Positions 26,396 to 35,400 of a stretch of 64,000 nt of DNA are shown here, piece after piece. Where the stretch lies: contig NZ_CP012159.1 in the NCBI RefSeq assembly GCF_001189295.1, forward strand, positions 7,743,001 to 7,807,000. The letters are read 5' to 3'. Each line of letters opens with the position of its first letter. The stretch's first letter is position 1. The stretch is from Chondromyces crocatus. Lineage in GTDB: Bacteria > Myxococcota_A > Polyangia > Polyangiales > Polyangiaceae. Under the pieces are notes generated by a model. That model worked only from the letters and a program-made list of their open reading frames with translations, searched no databases and had not been told where the DNA came from. The position numbers and the translations under genes are program-made.

Positions 26396-27553
26396 TCAGC
26401 TCTTGTCGCCAGCGCTTCCGCCTCGGCTGCCGTGCGCGTGGGGAGGGTGATGCGCGTGCCCGGCGTGGTCGTGACCTTCCGGGGAGCAGCGCGCATCCTC
26501 CCAGCCCACCCAGTACGGTCCATCGGGGCCGTGCTCGCGCTTCCAGATGGGCAAACGCTCCTTGAGGCGGTCGATGAGCAACCGGCACGCGCGGAACGCC
26601 TCACCACGATGGGGCGCACTCGCTGCACACACGACGGCAGCGTCCCCGACCTGCAATGCCCCCACCCGGTGCGCGGCAGCGATACGCACCCCCGGGATCT
26701 CGGCAGCGATCTCCGCGAGGAGGCGCTCGAGCTCCCCCTCGGCCATCGTGGCGTACGCCTCGTATTCGAGGAGCGTCACCGCGCGGCCGTCGTTGTGATC
26801 GCGCACCACGCCGAGGAAAGTCGCCACCCCGCCCGCACCAGCGTGAGCGACCTCGGCGACCACCTCGTCAAGCCGCAGGGGCTCGGTCCGGATGCGCCCT
26901 CGTGAAGCGCCAGCAGGTCCAGCAACGGCATCGCTCCCGACGGCCGTGGTCGAGGCGTCGACCTCCGACGTCACTGGCGGCCGAGGCTCGGCCTCCTCTC
27001 GACGGAAGTGACCGGAGCGCCCCCCGCTCTTCTCGAGCAGGCGCACACTCCCCAGCACCATTGCCCGGTCGATGCCCTTCAACATGTCGTAGAGGGTCAG
27101 CCCTGCCGCGCTCACCGCGACCATGGCCTCCATCTCCACGCCGGTCCGATCCATCGCCTCGGCCGTCGCGGTGATGTGTACGGCCGCCGCCGCCTCGTCG
27201 ATCGACAGCTCCACCGCGACATGGGTCAAGGCCACCCCGTGGCAGAGGGGAATCAGCTCCGGCGTCCGCTTCGCCGCCATGATGCCGGCGAGGCGCGCGG
27301 TGGCGAGCACCTCCCCTTTCGGCGTGTCTCCCGCGGCGAGACGCCGTGCCGTCTCCGGCCGCATCTGGATCGTGGCCCCGGCCACGGCCCGACGCAGGGT
27401 CGTGGGTTTGCCCTCGACCGACACCATGTGGACTTCACCCCGCTCGCTCAGGTGGCTGGACAGGGCCGCAGCCCCGCGGGGAGCCGGCTCCGGCCGCTCC
27501 TCGGCGTTTCGCTCCGGCTGGTCGAGGGGCTTTCCGGCATCCTGGCGCGACAT
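26396..27553 (-). CDS. moaC-moaE: fused MoaC-MoaE molybdenum cofactor protein
   Basis: A 385-aa fusion of two Moco enzymes. Residues about 40-190 are MoaC (cyclic pyranopterin monophosphate synthase): MVSVEGKPTTLRRAVA, LAGIMAAKRTPELIPLCH with the catalytic His, and DMLKGIDRAM with catalytic Asp and Lys. Residues about 225-365 are MoaE, the large subunit of molybdopterin synthase: GGVATFLGVVRDHN, and the KERLPIWKREH lysines that contact MoaD and substrate. A His-rich tail (GHDHAGHAHHPPHAHG) follows. The MoaC motif reads LCHGVALTHV where most have LCHPLPLTHV. Its partners moaD and moaA are at 32145 and 31043 on the same strand. Confidence 0.93.
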   Translation of the reverse strand: MSRQDAGKPLDQPERNAEERPEPAPRGAAALSSHLSERGEVHMVSVEGKPTTLRRAVAGATIQMRPETARRLAAGDTPKGEVLATARLAGIMAAKRTPELIPLCHGVALTHVAVELSIDEAAAAVHITATAEAMDRTGVEMEAMVAVSAAGLTLYDMLKGIDRAMVLGSVRLLEKSGGRSGHFRREEAEPRPPVTSEVDASTTAVGSDAVAGPAGASRGRIRTEPLRLDEVVAEVAHAGAGGVATFLGVVRDHNDGRAVTLLEYEAYATMAEGELERLLAEIAAEIPGVRIAAAHRVGALQVGDAAVVCAASAPHRGEAFRACRLLIDRLKERLPIWKREHGPDGPYWVGWEDARCSPEGHDHAGHAHHPPHAHGSRGGSAGDKS

Positions 27554-27588
27554 GGGGGTGATCTGGCACGGCCCCCCGCTCCTTGTAC

Positions 27589-27635
27589 AGCGAACACCTG
27601 GCTCAGCGAGCACCTGGGTTCAGCGAACACCTGAC
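27589..27635. repeat. three short CACCTG repeats before the array
   Basis: The motif CAGCGA(A/G)CACCTG occurs three times in 47 bp just upstream of moaCE, with spacing of about 15-18 bp. It may be a regulatory repeat for moaCE or a remnant of local slippage. Confidence 0.5.
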
Positions 27636-27691
27636 TCAGGAGCTCCCACGCTCGGGGAAAGGCTGCATGGCATCTGCCACTGCGTGCCTCG

Positions 27692-28140
27692 GCCGTCGAC
27701 GCCAGCAGTTCGCGCGAGAAACCGGGACGTGCTGGGCGCCGACACAGGCAGTTCCCGTCCGATCGCCAGTGTGGCGGCCGCCGACGCAACCCTTCGCACC
27801 GGCAGCATCGTCTCCACACCGCCGCCACAGGGAGTGCGACCCCGGAGAGCGAGGGCGTCACGTGGACGGTGACGGTCTCACCGCGCCAAACCACGGCAGC
27901 AGCCGCCGACGTACCCAGTTTCGCGGTGAAACTGGGTGTGTCGACGCCCGCCGACGCCCTCAGTTTCGCAGTGAAACTCCCTCCGTCGGCCGCCGACGCA
28001 CCCAGTTTCGCCTCAACCACCGGGTAGGTGCGGCCTACGCCCCCAGTTTCGCTCCGGGATTCTGCCCGCGGCCGACGACACCCCCAGTTTCGCTCGGTGA
28101 GCGCCCCCGTCAGGCCGCCGACGCCCCCGCTGCTCGGCCG
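27692..28140. repeat. degenerate array with 42-bp period, hairpin-containing unit
   Basis: The gap 27554-28191 holds no supported gene. It carries about nine diverged copies of a unit whose core is GCCGACGC-(A/C)CCCAGTTTCGC. The CAGTT core starts at 27706, 27749, 27916, 27961, 28003, 28044 and 28085, steps of 43, 45, 42, 41 and 41 apart from one gap of about four units; weaker copies are near 27789 and 28114. The copy at 27914-27936 is a dyad, CCCAGTTTC-N5-GAAACTGGG, and the next keeps AGTTTC-N5-GAAACT. The steps are not multiples of three, so protein coding is unlikely. Confidence 0.75.
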
Positions 28141-28173
28141 CGGGTGCTGGTCCTGTCTCGACGCGCTCGAGCA

Positions 28174-28215
28174 AGGTAGCCAGGGAACGGCTCAATCGAG
28201 GTAGCCAGGGAACGG
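28174..28215. repeat. 25-bp-period duplication over a gene 3' end
   Basis: AGGTAGCCAGGGAACGG occurs at 28174-28190 and 28199-28215. The second copy encodes the last codons of the metallo-hydrolase (minus strand, FPGYL). The first sits just beyond its stop codon, so the gene's tail has been tandemly duplicated. Confidence 0.75.
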
Positions 28216-29061
28216 AGGGAACACGGAGAGCTCGTCAGGCTCGTGCTGGACCACGAAGCGCGCCCCGGTGGACTCGGCCAGGGCGCGGAGGCGATCCATC
28301 GAACGGAGCGTCTCTTCCTGATCGGTGTTGAAGGGAGGGACGCGTCGGTGCTCCCAGTTGCCATGGGTGTGCGTCAGGTCCCCCGAGATGAGGAAGGTCC
28401 CGGCCCGGTGGAGCCGGAGCAGCAAGCTCTGGTGCCCAGGCGTGTGACCCGGGGACGGAACGATCGTCACGCTCCCGTCACCGAAGACGTCGGTCTCCCC
28501 GTCGAGATGCCGGATCTGCGCCGCCTTGTAAGAGGAGAAGAGCGCCGGCTCGATGCCCTGCGGCGCGGGGCTCGACGTCGCCCAGGGAAGCTCGCGACGG
28601 TTCAAGAGCCAGGTCGCGCCCGGAAACAGGTTGGCGTTCCCCGCGTGGTCGACGTGAAGATGAGAGAACGCGACGTAGTCCACGTCCTCGGGCGCGAGCT
28701 GGAGCCGACTCAGCCGCTCCCGCAAGGGCATCTCGACGCGGAAACGAATGCTCGACCCGGAATCGACGACGCCGCCCGGAGTCCGGGCGACGGCATCATC
28801 GATGCCCGTATCCCAGAGCAACGCGCCACGCGGGTGGTGGACGAGGTAGCAAGCGGCGACCAGCTCGCGGGGGCCGCCGTCATCCCCGAAGAACGACATG
28901 TCCTGGATGTCGGCGCGACCGCAGTCCAGCGCGTGGACGCGGACCGACGGGGGCGCCTGGACACCGTCCTGAGGGGTCACAGGCGGAGGTTCGCCGCCAC
29001 CGCACGCAGGCATGGCCATGACCAGCAAGGCCGCCAGAGAGACTCGTCCACGAGAGCGCAT
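28192..29061 (-). CDS. MBL-fold metallo-hydrolase lipoprotein, AHL-lactonase-like
   Basis: A 289-aa secreted or lipid-anchored hydrolase. The N-terminal signal ends in a lipobox-like AMPAC. The metallo-beta-lactamase zinc motif HLHVDHAGN is near residue 135, followed by GHTPGHQS, SGDLTHTHGNW and a C-terminal EHxP-like QHEPDE. The size, and the GxxLxDTGID strand before the metal motif, fit N-acyl homoserine lactonase-type lactonases, so quorum-signal or lactone hydrolysis is plausible (inference). Export would let it act outside the cytoplasm, which is unusual for AHL lactonases. It is divergent from the LysR gene at 29490 across a repeat-bearing 428-bp gap. Confidence 0.9.
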   Translation of the reverse strand: MRSRGRVSLAALLVMAMPACGGGEPPPVTPQDGVQAPPSVRVHALDCGRADIQDMSFFGDDGGPRELVAACYLVHHPRGALLWDTGIDDAVARTPGGVVDSGSSIRFRVEMPLRERLSRLQLAPEDVDYVAFSHLHVDHAGNANLFPGATWLLNRRELPWATSSPAPQGIEPALFSSYKAAQIRHLDGETDVFGDGSVTIVPSPGHTPGHQSLLLRLHRAGTFLISGDLTHTHGNWEHRRVPPFNTDQEETLRSMDRLRALAESTGARFVVQHEPDELSVFPPFPGYLD

Positions 29062-29380
29062 CGGTCCTCACTCCTTGCCGCTGCGCGGGCGCCACCGGGC
29101 AGCCCGATCGACGCAGCGAGCGGATACGGAGGGAGGGTAGTGGCGACGATTTGTCTCCAGTACGGGCAAGAAGTCGCTTCATTGTAGACTGGAAGGCACC
29201 AATCCGGAGATCACGGCGCCGGGAGGCGAGAGAGAGAGCATGGGTGTCTCCGGTCGCCGGGAGGTAGCGGGGGATTGACGAGCTGGCGGCGGGGGCTCAG
29301 CGAGAGCAACGGTGAGGGTTCACGGGCTGCGCCAAGGTCATGCATCGCGCGATGTGCTGCAGCCACACGAGCTGCTGGGT

Positions 29381-29465
29381 CACGTGAAGCTGCTGGGCAC
29401 GTGAAGCTGCTGGGCACGTAAAGCTGCTGGGCACGTAAAGCTGCTGGGCACGTGAAGCTGCTGGG
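29381..29465. repeat. five tandem 17-bp repeats carrying CACGTG/CACGTA
   Basis: Five head-to-tail 17-bp units, CACGT(G/A)AAGCTGCTGGG, differ only at the sixth base (G, G, A, A, G). The array ends 25 bp before the LysR start codon and lies in the promoter gap shared with the lactonase-like gene. Three units contain the palindrome CACGTG. A 17-bp step is about 1.6 DNA turns. The rest of the 29062-29489 gap shows no gene. Confidence 0.85.
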
Positions 29466-29489
29466 TTACGTAAGAAGAGAGGGGGTCGG

Positions 29490-30410
29490 GTGTACGGGGT
29501 GAGTGATCGGCTGCGGGGGGTCGTCAGCTTCGTGCAAGCGGCGGAGGCGGGTAGCTTCGCGCTGGCGGCGCAACGGATGGGGCAGTCGCGGTCGGCGGTG
29601 GGGAAGGCCGTCATCCGGCTGGAGGAGCAGCTCGGGGTGCGCCTGTTTCACCGGACGACGCGCGCGTTGCGCCTCACCGACGATGGGCAGGCGTTCTACG
29701 AGCGCTGCTCGCGCGCGCTGGCAGAGCTGGAGGCGGCAGAGGCGCTGCTGGAGCGAGGGCGAAAAGAGCCTGCAGGGCGGCTGCGGGTGAGCGTGCCCGT
29801 CCTGTTCGGGCGGCGATGTGTGGCGCCCATCCTCGTGGAGGTGGCTCAGGAGTACCCGCAGATCGCGCTGGAGGTCTCTTTCACGGATCGCTGTGTGGAT
29901 CTCGTCGAGGAGGGCGTCGAGCTCGCCATTCGCGGGGGGCCGCTGGCAGACAGCGCCGGGCTGATGTCACGCCGCCTCGGCAAGCAAGTGATGGTCGTCT
30001 GCGGTTCCCCGGAGTACCTGGCCGATCGCGGGACGCCCGATGTGCTCGACGAACTCGCGCTGCACGAAGGGCTCGTCTACGGGCGGGAGGGGCGCGTCGT
30101 CCCGTGGCGCCTCCTCGATGCAGAGGGACATGCGCGCGAACTCACGCTCCCGAGTCGCATCCGCTTCGACGATCTGGAAGCCATCGCCGCTGCCGCCGTG
30201 GCGGGCGCGGGCCTCGCCTGGCTCCCTTGCTGGCTGGTCGCGGATGCGCTGCGCGCTGGCACGCTCGTTCCCGTCCTCGAAGGAGAGCGCGCCTTCGGTT
30301 ACGACATTCACGCGGTGTGGCCGCTGACCCAGCACCTGCCCAGCCGGGTTCGTGTCGCCATCGATGCGCTGGTGGCCCGGGTTCCAGAACGCCTGCACCG
30401 CGAGGGGTGA
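29490..30410 (+). CDS. LysR-family regulator
   Basis: About 306 aa; a GTG start at 29490 or 29499. The N-terminal winged helix reads LRGVVSFVQAAEAGSFALAAQRM and then LEEQLGVRLFHRTTRALRLTDDG. The effector domain follows with GRLRVSVPVLFGRRCVAPIL and the conserved SFTDRCVDLVEEGVELAIRGG. It is of the CrgA-like group. It is divergent from the lactonase-like lipoprotein gene and preceded by five CACGT repeats, which could be its autoregulatory sites. Confidence 0.9.
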   Translation: MYGVSDRLRGVVSFVQAAEAGSFALAAQRMGQSRSAVGKAVIRLEEQLGVRLFHRTTRALRLTDDGQAFYERCSRALAELEAAEALLERGRKEPAGRLRVSVPVLFGRRCVAPILVEVAQEYPQIALEVSFTDRCVDLVEEGVELAIRGGPLADSAGLMSRRLGKQVMVVCGSPEYLADRGTPDVLDELALHEGLVYGREGRVVPWRLLDAEGHARELTLPSRIRFDDLEAIAAAAVAGAGLAWLPCWLVADALRAGTLVPVLEGERAFGYDIHAVWPLTQHLPSRVRVAIDALVARVPERLHREG

Positions 30411-30633
30411 CGCGCTCGGCGGAGGGCATGGCGTTCGACTCGCGCAACCCTGGCTTCGTTCGAGCAGCCCTTGCGCAACGCACATGCTTCACGTCGGCGC
30501 GTCGTCACGGTTCCAGCGACTTTCGCCGAGGTTTCGAGGCGTTCAGCGCGGCCTCGATGCTGGCAACCTGCTTGCAATGGGCCCCCGCGCTCGCGCCGCG
30601 CAGGTGCCGCGGTGGCGAGCCATGGAGTTTCAC

Positions 30634-31017
30634 ATGAGCCTCAATCATTCGATCTTGGCCTGCTTTTTCCTCGGGAGCGCGATGTTCATGGGCTGCGCCA
30701 TCGGCGGCGAGCCGACGGAAGACGAGGACGACCTCGAGGTCGAGATCGTCGACGAGTCGGAGCACGCCTTGCCGGCCTACGACGTCAGCTTCGAGTACTT
30801 CACGAGCAAGCCGTTCGCCTCGGCGACGCAGACCGGCTGGCGCATGCTCACCTGCGGTGGTGGATGGATGTCCCAGGGGGAGCCCTCGAACTACGTGAAG
30901 ATCACGCGCGATCGGTGTGACATTCCGGGGGTGGGCACGAAGAGCTGTCACTACTGCATCACGGTCGTCGAGAACGACAGCGTGGCGGAGGTGTGCCCGC
31001 GCATCCCCTGCAACTGA
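30634..31017 (+). CDS. small Cys-rich lipoprotein, DUF6289-like
   Basis: A 127-aa exported protein. Residues 1-22 form a lipoprotein signal (LACFFLGSAMFMGC, with the lipidated Cys). An acidic linker (TEDEDDLEVEIVDESE) follows, then a small domain with six Cys (LTCGGGW, RCDIPG, KSCHYCIT, VCPRIPC) that probably forms disulfides. The segment YFTSKPFASATQTGWRMLTC resembles short secreted proteins of the DUF6289 type common in myxobacteria. The function is unknown. ATG 30634 is preferred over 30622 because it places the signal correctly. Confidence 0.75.
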   Translation: MSLNHSILACFFLGSAMFMGCAIGGEPTEDEDDLEVEIVDESEHALPAYDVSFEYFTSKPFASATQTGWRMLTCGGGWMSQGEPSNYVKITRDRCDIPGVGTKSCHYCITVVENDSVAEVCPRIPCN

Positions 31018-31042
31018 GGCGCTGCGAAGGCGCTCGGCGCGC

Positions 31043-32128
31043 TCAGCCGCCGATGGCGCGCATGGAGACGCTGGCTGCGGTCTCCTCGGTGCAGCCCTTC
31101 CACACCGTCCCGTCCGGCTTGAGGCGCCAGGCCTCGTCGAGCCGGGCGAGGATGCCGTTCAGATCACCAGCGTGCGCTTCCTTCGAGGCGTCGACGCCGT
31201 CGTCGGTGGCGAGGCAAGGGCGGAGCACGCCGGTGGAGGACACCCGCAGGCGGTCGCAGGTGTCGCAGTAGGTGTCGCTGGTGCCGCTGATGAAGCCGAC
31301 GCGCAGGGTGGGGTCGCGGCGGGAGCGGATGTACTTCGCCGGGCCGAGGCCTGGCTCGACGGCGGCTTCTTCGGGCAAGAGGTGCTCGGCCAGGCGGTCG
31401 CGCATCTCGGCGGCGGTGATCAGGTGCTGCTTCACCATCCGGGCACCCTCGGCGATCGGCATCACTTCCAGGAAGCGGGGGATCATGCGGCGCTCCCACG
31501 CCCACAGAAGGAGGGACTCGAGCTCGTGGTCGTTCTGGCCTCGGAGGACGACGGTGTTGAGCTTGATGGGAGCGAAGCCCACGGCGAGGGCGGCGTCGAT
31601 CCCCTCCAGGACCTGAGCGAGGCGACCACCGCGGGTCATCTCGGAGAAGCGCGCCGGGTCCAGCGTGTCGATGGAGATGTTGAGGCGGTGCAAGCCAGCG
31701 TCGCGGAGGGGTCGGGCGAGGCGGGTGAGCTGGGAGGCGTTGGTGGTCAGCGCGACGTCCTCGAAGCCGAGCGAAGCGATGAAGCCGACCATCGCGACGA
31801 TGTCCGGGTGGATCAGCGGTTCGCCGCCCGTGAGGCGCACGCGACGGATGCCACCCGCACGCAGCGCTTCCAGGAGGGTGCGCCAGGTGCTGGTGAGGAG
31901 TCGACCTTCGACGTAGCCGTCATTGCGGGAGGGACGGCAGTACGTGCAAGCGAAATCACAGCGGTCGGTGACCGACAGGCGCACACTGCGCGGTGGGAGG
32001 GCCGGCGTGGCTGGACGTGGAACGAGGGGGGCACGTGCGGCGTTTTGTCCCAGGACAGGCAAGGAGCGCCGGGGCGCAGCGGGTCGCGAGGGGGTCGGCG
32101 GCGGCTCCCGGAGGAGGTCGGTGCGCAT
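31043..32128 (-). CDS. moaA: GTP 3',8-cyclase MoaA
   Basis: A 361-aa radical-SAM enzyme that begins molybdenum cofactor synthesis by converting GTP to 3',8-cyclo-GTP. The N-terminal iron-sulfur site is CDFACTYC (the CxxxCxxC motif), and LTGGEPL is the SAM contact. The C-terminal cluster site has CDTCDRLRVSSTGVLRPC. The protein ends in the double glycine MRAIGG required in MoaA. About 45 poorly conserved Pro/Arg-rich residues precede the conserved start. It lies 16 bp downstream of moaD, an operon. Confidence 0.95.
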   Translation of the reverse strand: MRTDLLREPPPTPSRPAAPRRSLPVLGQNAARAPLVPRPATPALPPRSVRLSVTDRCDFACTYCRPSRNDGYVEGRLLTSTWRTLLEALRAGGIRRVRLTGGEPLIHPDIVAMVGFIASLGFEDVALTTNASQLTRLARPLRDAGLHRLNISIDTLDPARFSEMTRGGRLAQVLEGIDAALAVGFAPIKLNTVVLRGQNDHELESLLLWAWERRMIPRFLEVMPIAEGARMVKQHLITAAEMRDRLAEHLLPEEAAVEPGLGPAKYIRSRRDPTLRVGFISGTSDTYCDTCDRLRVSSTGVLRPCLATDDGVDASKEAHAGDLNGILARLDEAWRLKPDGTVWKGCTEETAASVSMRAIGG

Positions 32129-32144
32129 GGATCCGCCCCTGGTC

Positions 32145-32396
32145 CTACCCGCCAGCAACGGGTGGGATGAGTGCGACTTCGTCGCCTACCCGGACGGGAT
32201 CGCCGGGATCGGCGTAGGTACCGTTCACGGCGACGCGGAGGCAGCCCTGGTAGGGGACGAGGCCGGGGTAGCGAGCGCAGACGTCCGCCAGGAGCTCGGA
32301 GGCGGTGCAAGGGGCCGGGAGTGGGAGCGAGACTTCCTCCTTCCCCAGCACGTCTCTCACGCCCGCAAAGGCGAGCACGCGCACAGCGCCAACCAT
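32145..32396 (-). CDS. moaD: MoaD, molybdopterin synthase sulfur carrier subunit
   Basis: An 83-aa ubiquitin-fold sulfur carrier. It has the beta-grasp pattern VRVLAFAGVRDVLGKEEVSL, the NGTYADPGDPVRVGDEVALIPPVAGG tail, and the C-terminal Gly-Gly that is adenylated and thiocarboxylated. It partners MoaE (fused to MoaC at 26396) to form molybdopterin synthase. First gene of the moaD-moaA pair. It is divergent from the large kinase gene at 32453, with 56 bp between. Confidence 0.95.
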   Translation of the reverse strand: MVGAVRVLAFAGVRDVLGKEEVSLPLPAPCTASELLADVCARYPGLVPYQGCLRVAVNGTYADPGDPVRVGDEVALIPPVAGG

Positions 32397-32452
32397 CTGT
32401 TGAGGCTAGCACAAGGCCCGTCACCGCGAGCTATCATCGCCCCGGGGCTTAT

Positions 32453-35400
32453 ATGAGCGACGATGCCTTCCTTCCTGGCACCATTCTGGCCGGCCGCTAT
32501 CAGGTGAGACGCGAGCTGGGTCGCGGCGGAATGGGTGTCGTGTACCTGTGCCGTGATCTGGTCGTGGACGAGCGCATCGCGCTCAAGCTCTTGTGCCGGC
32601 CTGGTGCACGCAACCGTCCGGAGGATGCCTGGTGGTTCCAGGAGGAAGCGCGTGCGCTCGCCGGGCTCAGCCATCCAGCGATCGTGCGCGCGCGCGACTT
32701 CGGCGCGCTGCCGGACGGGACGCCGTTCCTGGCGATGGATGCCGTGCCGGGTCGCTCGATGCACGAGTGGCTCTACCTGGCGAAGGTGAACGAGGAGCCC
32801 CTGCCTTGGCCGATCCTCTGGAGGCTGGTCGACAGCGTGCTGGGGGCGCTCGCCCATGCGCACGCGCGCGGGGTGATCCACGGGGATCTCAAGCCGTCGA
32901 ACGTGCTGCTCGACATGCCCGCGGGAGGCGAGCCGTCGGTGCACGTGCTCGACCTGGGGCTGGCGTGGCTCGTCCAGGATCGGATCGATCATCGCCTCGA
33001 TGGTTCGCGGGAGTCGGCGCCGACGGTGCGCTGGGGCGCTGGGACGCCCGGGTGGATGGCGCCCGAGCAGATCCGCTTCGCGGCGCCGCACGTGGGGGCT
33101 CCGACGGATCTCTACTCGCTGGGGTGCATCCTGTACGCGTGTCTCGCGAACCGCGAGGTGTACGAGGGGACGAACGAGGAGCTGCTCCAGCAACACCGGA
33201 GCGCGCCGATCCCGGATGTGCCGCTCTTGCCCGGGGTGCCGAGCGACGTGGGGCGGTTCGTGAAGCGGTTGCTGGCGAAGCGGCCGTGGAACCGGTTCGA
33301 CTTCGCAGGGGATGCGCGCCGGGTGTGGAAGCGGTTCGAGGCGTCGGAGTCGAACTCGATGCTGACGCCGCTGCCGTCGACGTTGATCACGTCGGGGAGG
33401 ATCCCGCCGAGCCGGCAGGAGCTGCTGACGCCCGATCTGCAGGAGCCGCCGGACAGCGAGGAAGAGGCGCCGCTGTCGGTCACGACGTCGGGGCTGCTCA
33501 ACCTGAGGCCGAGCCCCTTCGTGGCGCGCACGGGGGAGCGCGCGCGGCTGATGGAGCTGGTGGCGGAGGTGGTGGACTCGCCGAAGCCGGTGCACAAGTT
33601 CGTGCTGCTCGCAGGCGACGCAGGCGTGGGCAAGAGCCGGCTGTCCGAGTGGCTGTGCGAGGAGGTGCACGAGCGGGCGCTGCTCGTGCCGCTGCGCGCG
33701 CGCTACCGGCGGATCTCGGCGCCGCTCGACGGGGTGGTCGGCGCGGTGACGCAGCACTACCGGCTGGAGCGAGCCGAGCGGGACATCGTGGAGAAGGTGC
33801 TGATGAACGTCTGGGAGGTGTCCTCCGAGGACGAGGTCGGCAAGACGTGGGTGGCCGCAGCGGCGGAGTGGATCCGGCCGACGCCACCAGGAAGCAACGC
33901 GGTGGGGCCGACGGGGAAGCGGTTCCGGCTGGACCGGCCGGAGCTGCGGTGGCTCGTGATCCGCAAGACGCTGGAGCGGGTGGGGCGGGATCGGCCGATC
34001 CTCTTGTGGCTCGACGATCTGCACTATGCGTCGCCGTCCACGTTCGAGAGCTTGATGACGCTGCACCGCGACGCGCCGATGCTGGGGATGCTGGTGGTGG
34101 CGACGGCGCGGAGCGAGGCGGTGGAGACCGATCCCGCCGCCGCGGCGCGCCTGGAGGAGAGCCTGAAGGCGTGGAACGGGGAGCGGCTGGACGTGGCGCC
34201 GTTCAATGCGCAGCAGATGCACTCGCTCTTGCGGGAGACGCTGCCGCTCGACGAGGCGGCGGCCGAGGCGGCGACGGCGCGGAGCAAGGGGAACCCGCTG
34301 TTCGCACTCCAGCTCTTGCACGCCTGGGCGGGTGGCGGACACCTCGCGCTGCGAGCGGGGAAGTACTACGTGCCGCGGCCGGCGATGGCGGTGCAGGCGG
34401 CGACGACGGCGGAGCTGTGGGAGGAGCGGCTCTCGGCGCTCCCGGAGGCGATGCGGGCAGGCGCGCGCGCGGCGGCGGCGCTCGGTGGCGACATGCGGCG
34501 CGAGGTGCTGCTGGTGCTCTTCGAGATGCTCGGGCTGCCTGCGCCGCAGAGCATCGTGGCGATGCAGCGGGCGCAGCTCCTGCTCGCGACCGGGGACCGG
34601 CTGCGCTGGCCGCACGCGCTCTTGCAGGAGCACCTCTTGGCGCAGCTGTTCCAGCAGCCCGACGCGAGCCGGGTGTTCCGCGCGGCCTCCGAGGCGCTCT
34701 CGCGGCATCCTCTCGGCACGAGCCGGCGGATCGTGCGGCACCGCGCGGTGAGCTTGCTGCGCGCAGGCGATGTCGATGCGGCGGCGGATCTGATCCACCG
34801 CCACGTGATGGACCACTGGAAGAGTTCGCGCGACGTGTCGGCCACGCTGCGCGACCTCGCCGTGCTGGACGGGCGGCCTTCCGGGGAGGGGCGGCCGGCG
34901 CTGATGGGGACGCGGCTGGCGATCCACCTGCGCTACCGGGCCGAAGCGCTGCGGCTGGCGGGGCGGCTGGACGAGGCGCGGCGCGACGCGGAGGAGGCGA
35001 AGCGCCTGTTCGAGCAGAGCGGCGACGAGGAGAACCAGGCGCACTGCCTGCGCTTGCTCGGCCACATCGCGTCGGACCTGGGCGGCGAGGCGCAAGGGCG
35101 CAAGCAGGTGGCAAAAGCGCTCTCGCTGTTCGAGTCGCTGGGACACGAGCAAGGCCGGACGCAGTGCGAGGTGCTGCTGGGCGAGATCGACTACCTGCTC
35201 GGCGACCACGCGCGGGCGCGGGCGACGCTGGCGAGCTGCGCGGCGCGCGCGGCGGTGATGGGGGATCGGCTGGGCCGAGCACAGAGCTTGCTGCTCCAGA
35301 GCATCGTGGAGCAGGCGGCGCCCGCGCCGTCTCCGGACACGATCCGCGGCCTCCTGTCGGCGGCGCGCGCGGACTTCGACGCGATCGGCTACCGGCTGGG

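Noticed and set aside
27448-28020. A minus-strand frame with repeated AKLG.SA peptide
   Set aside because: The peptide repeat follows the 42-bp DNA repeat only where steps are multiples of three. Steps of 41 and 43-45 break the frame, so it is not a protein repeat.
27692-28140. CRISPR array
   Set aside because: Repeat units are imperfect, spacers are short and similar to each other, and no cas genes are present.
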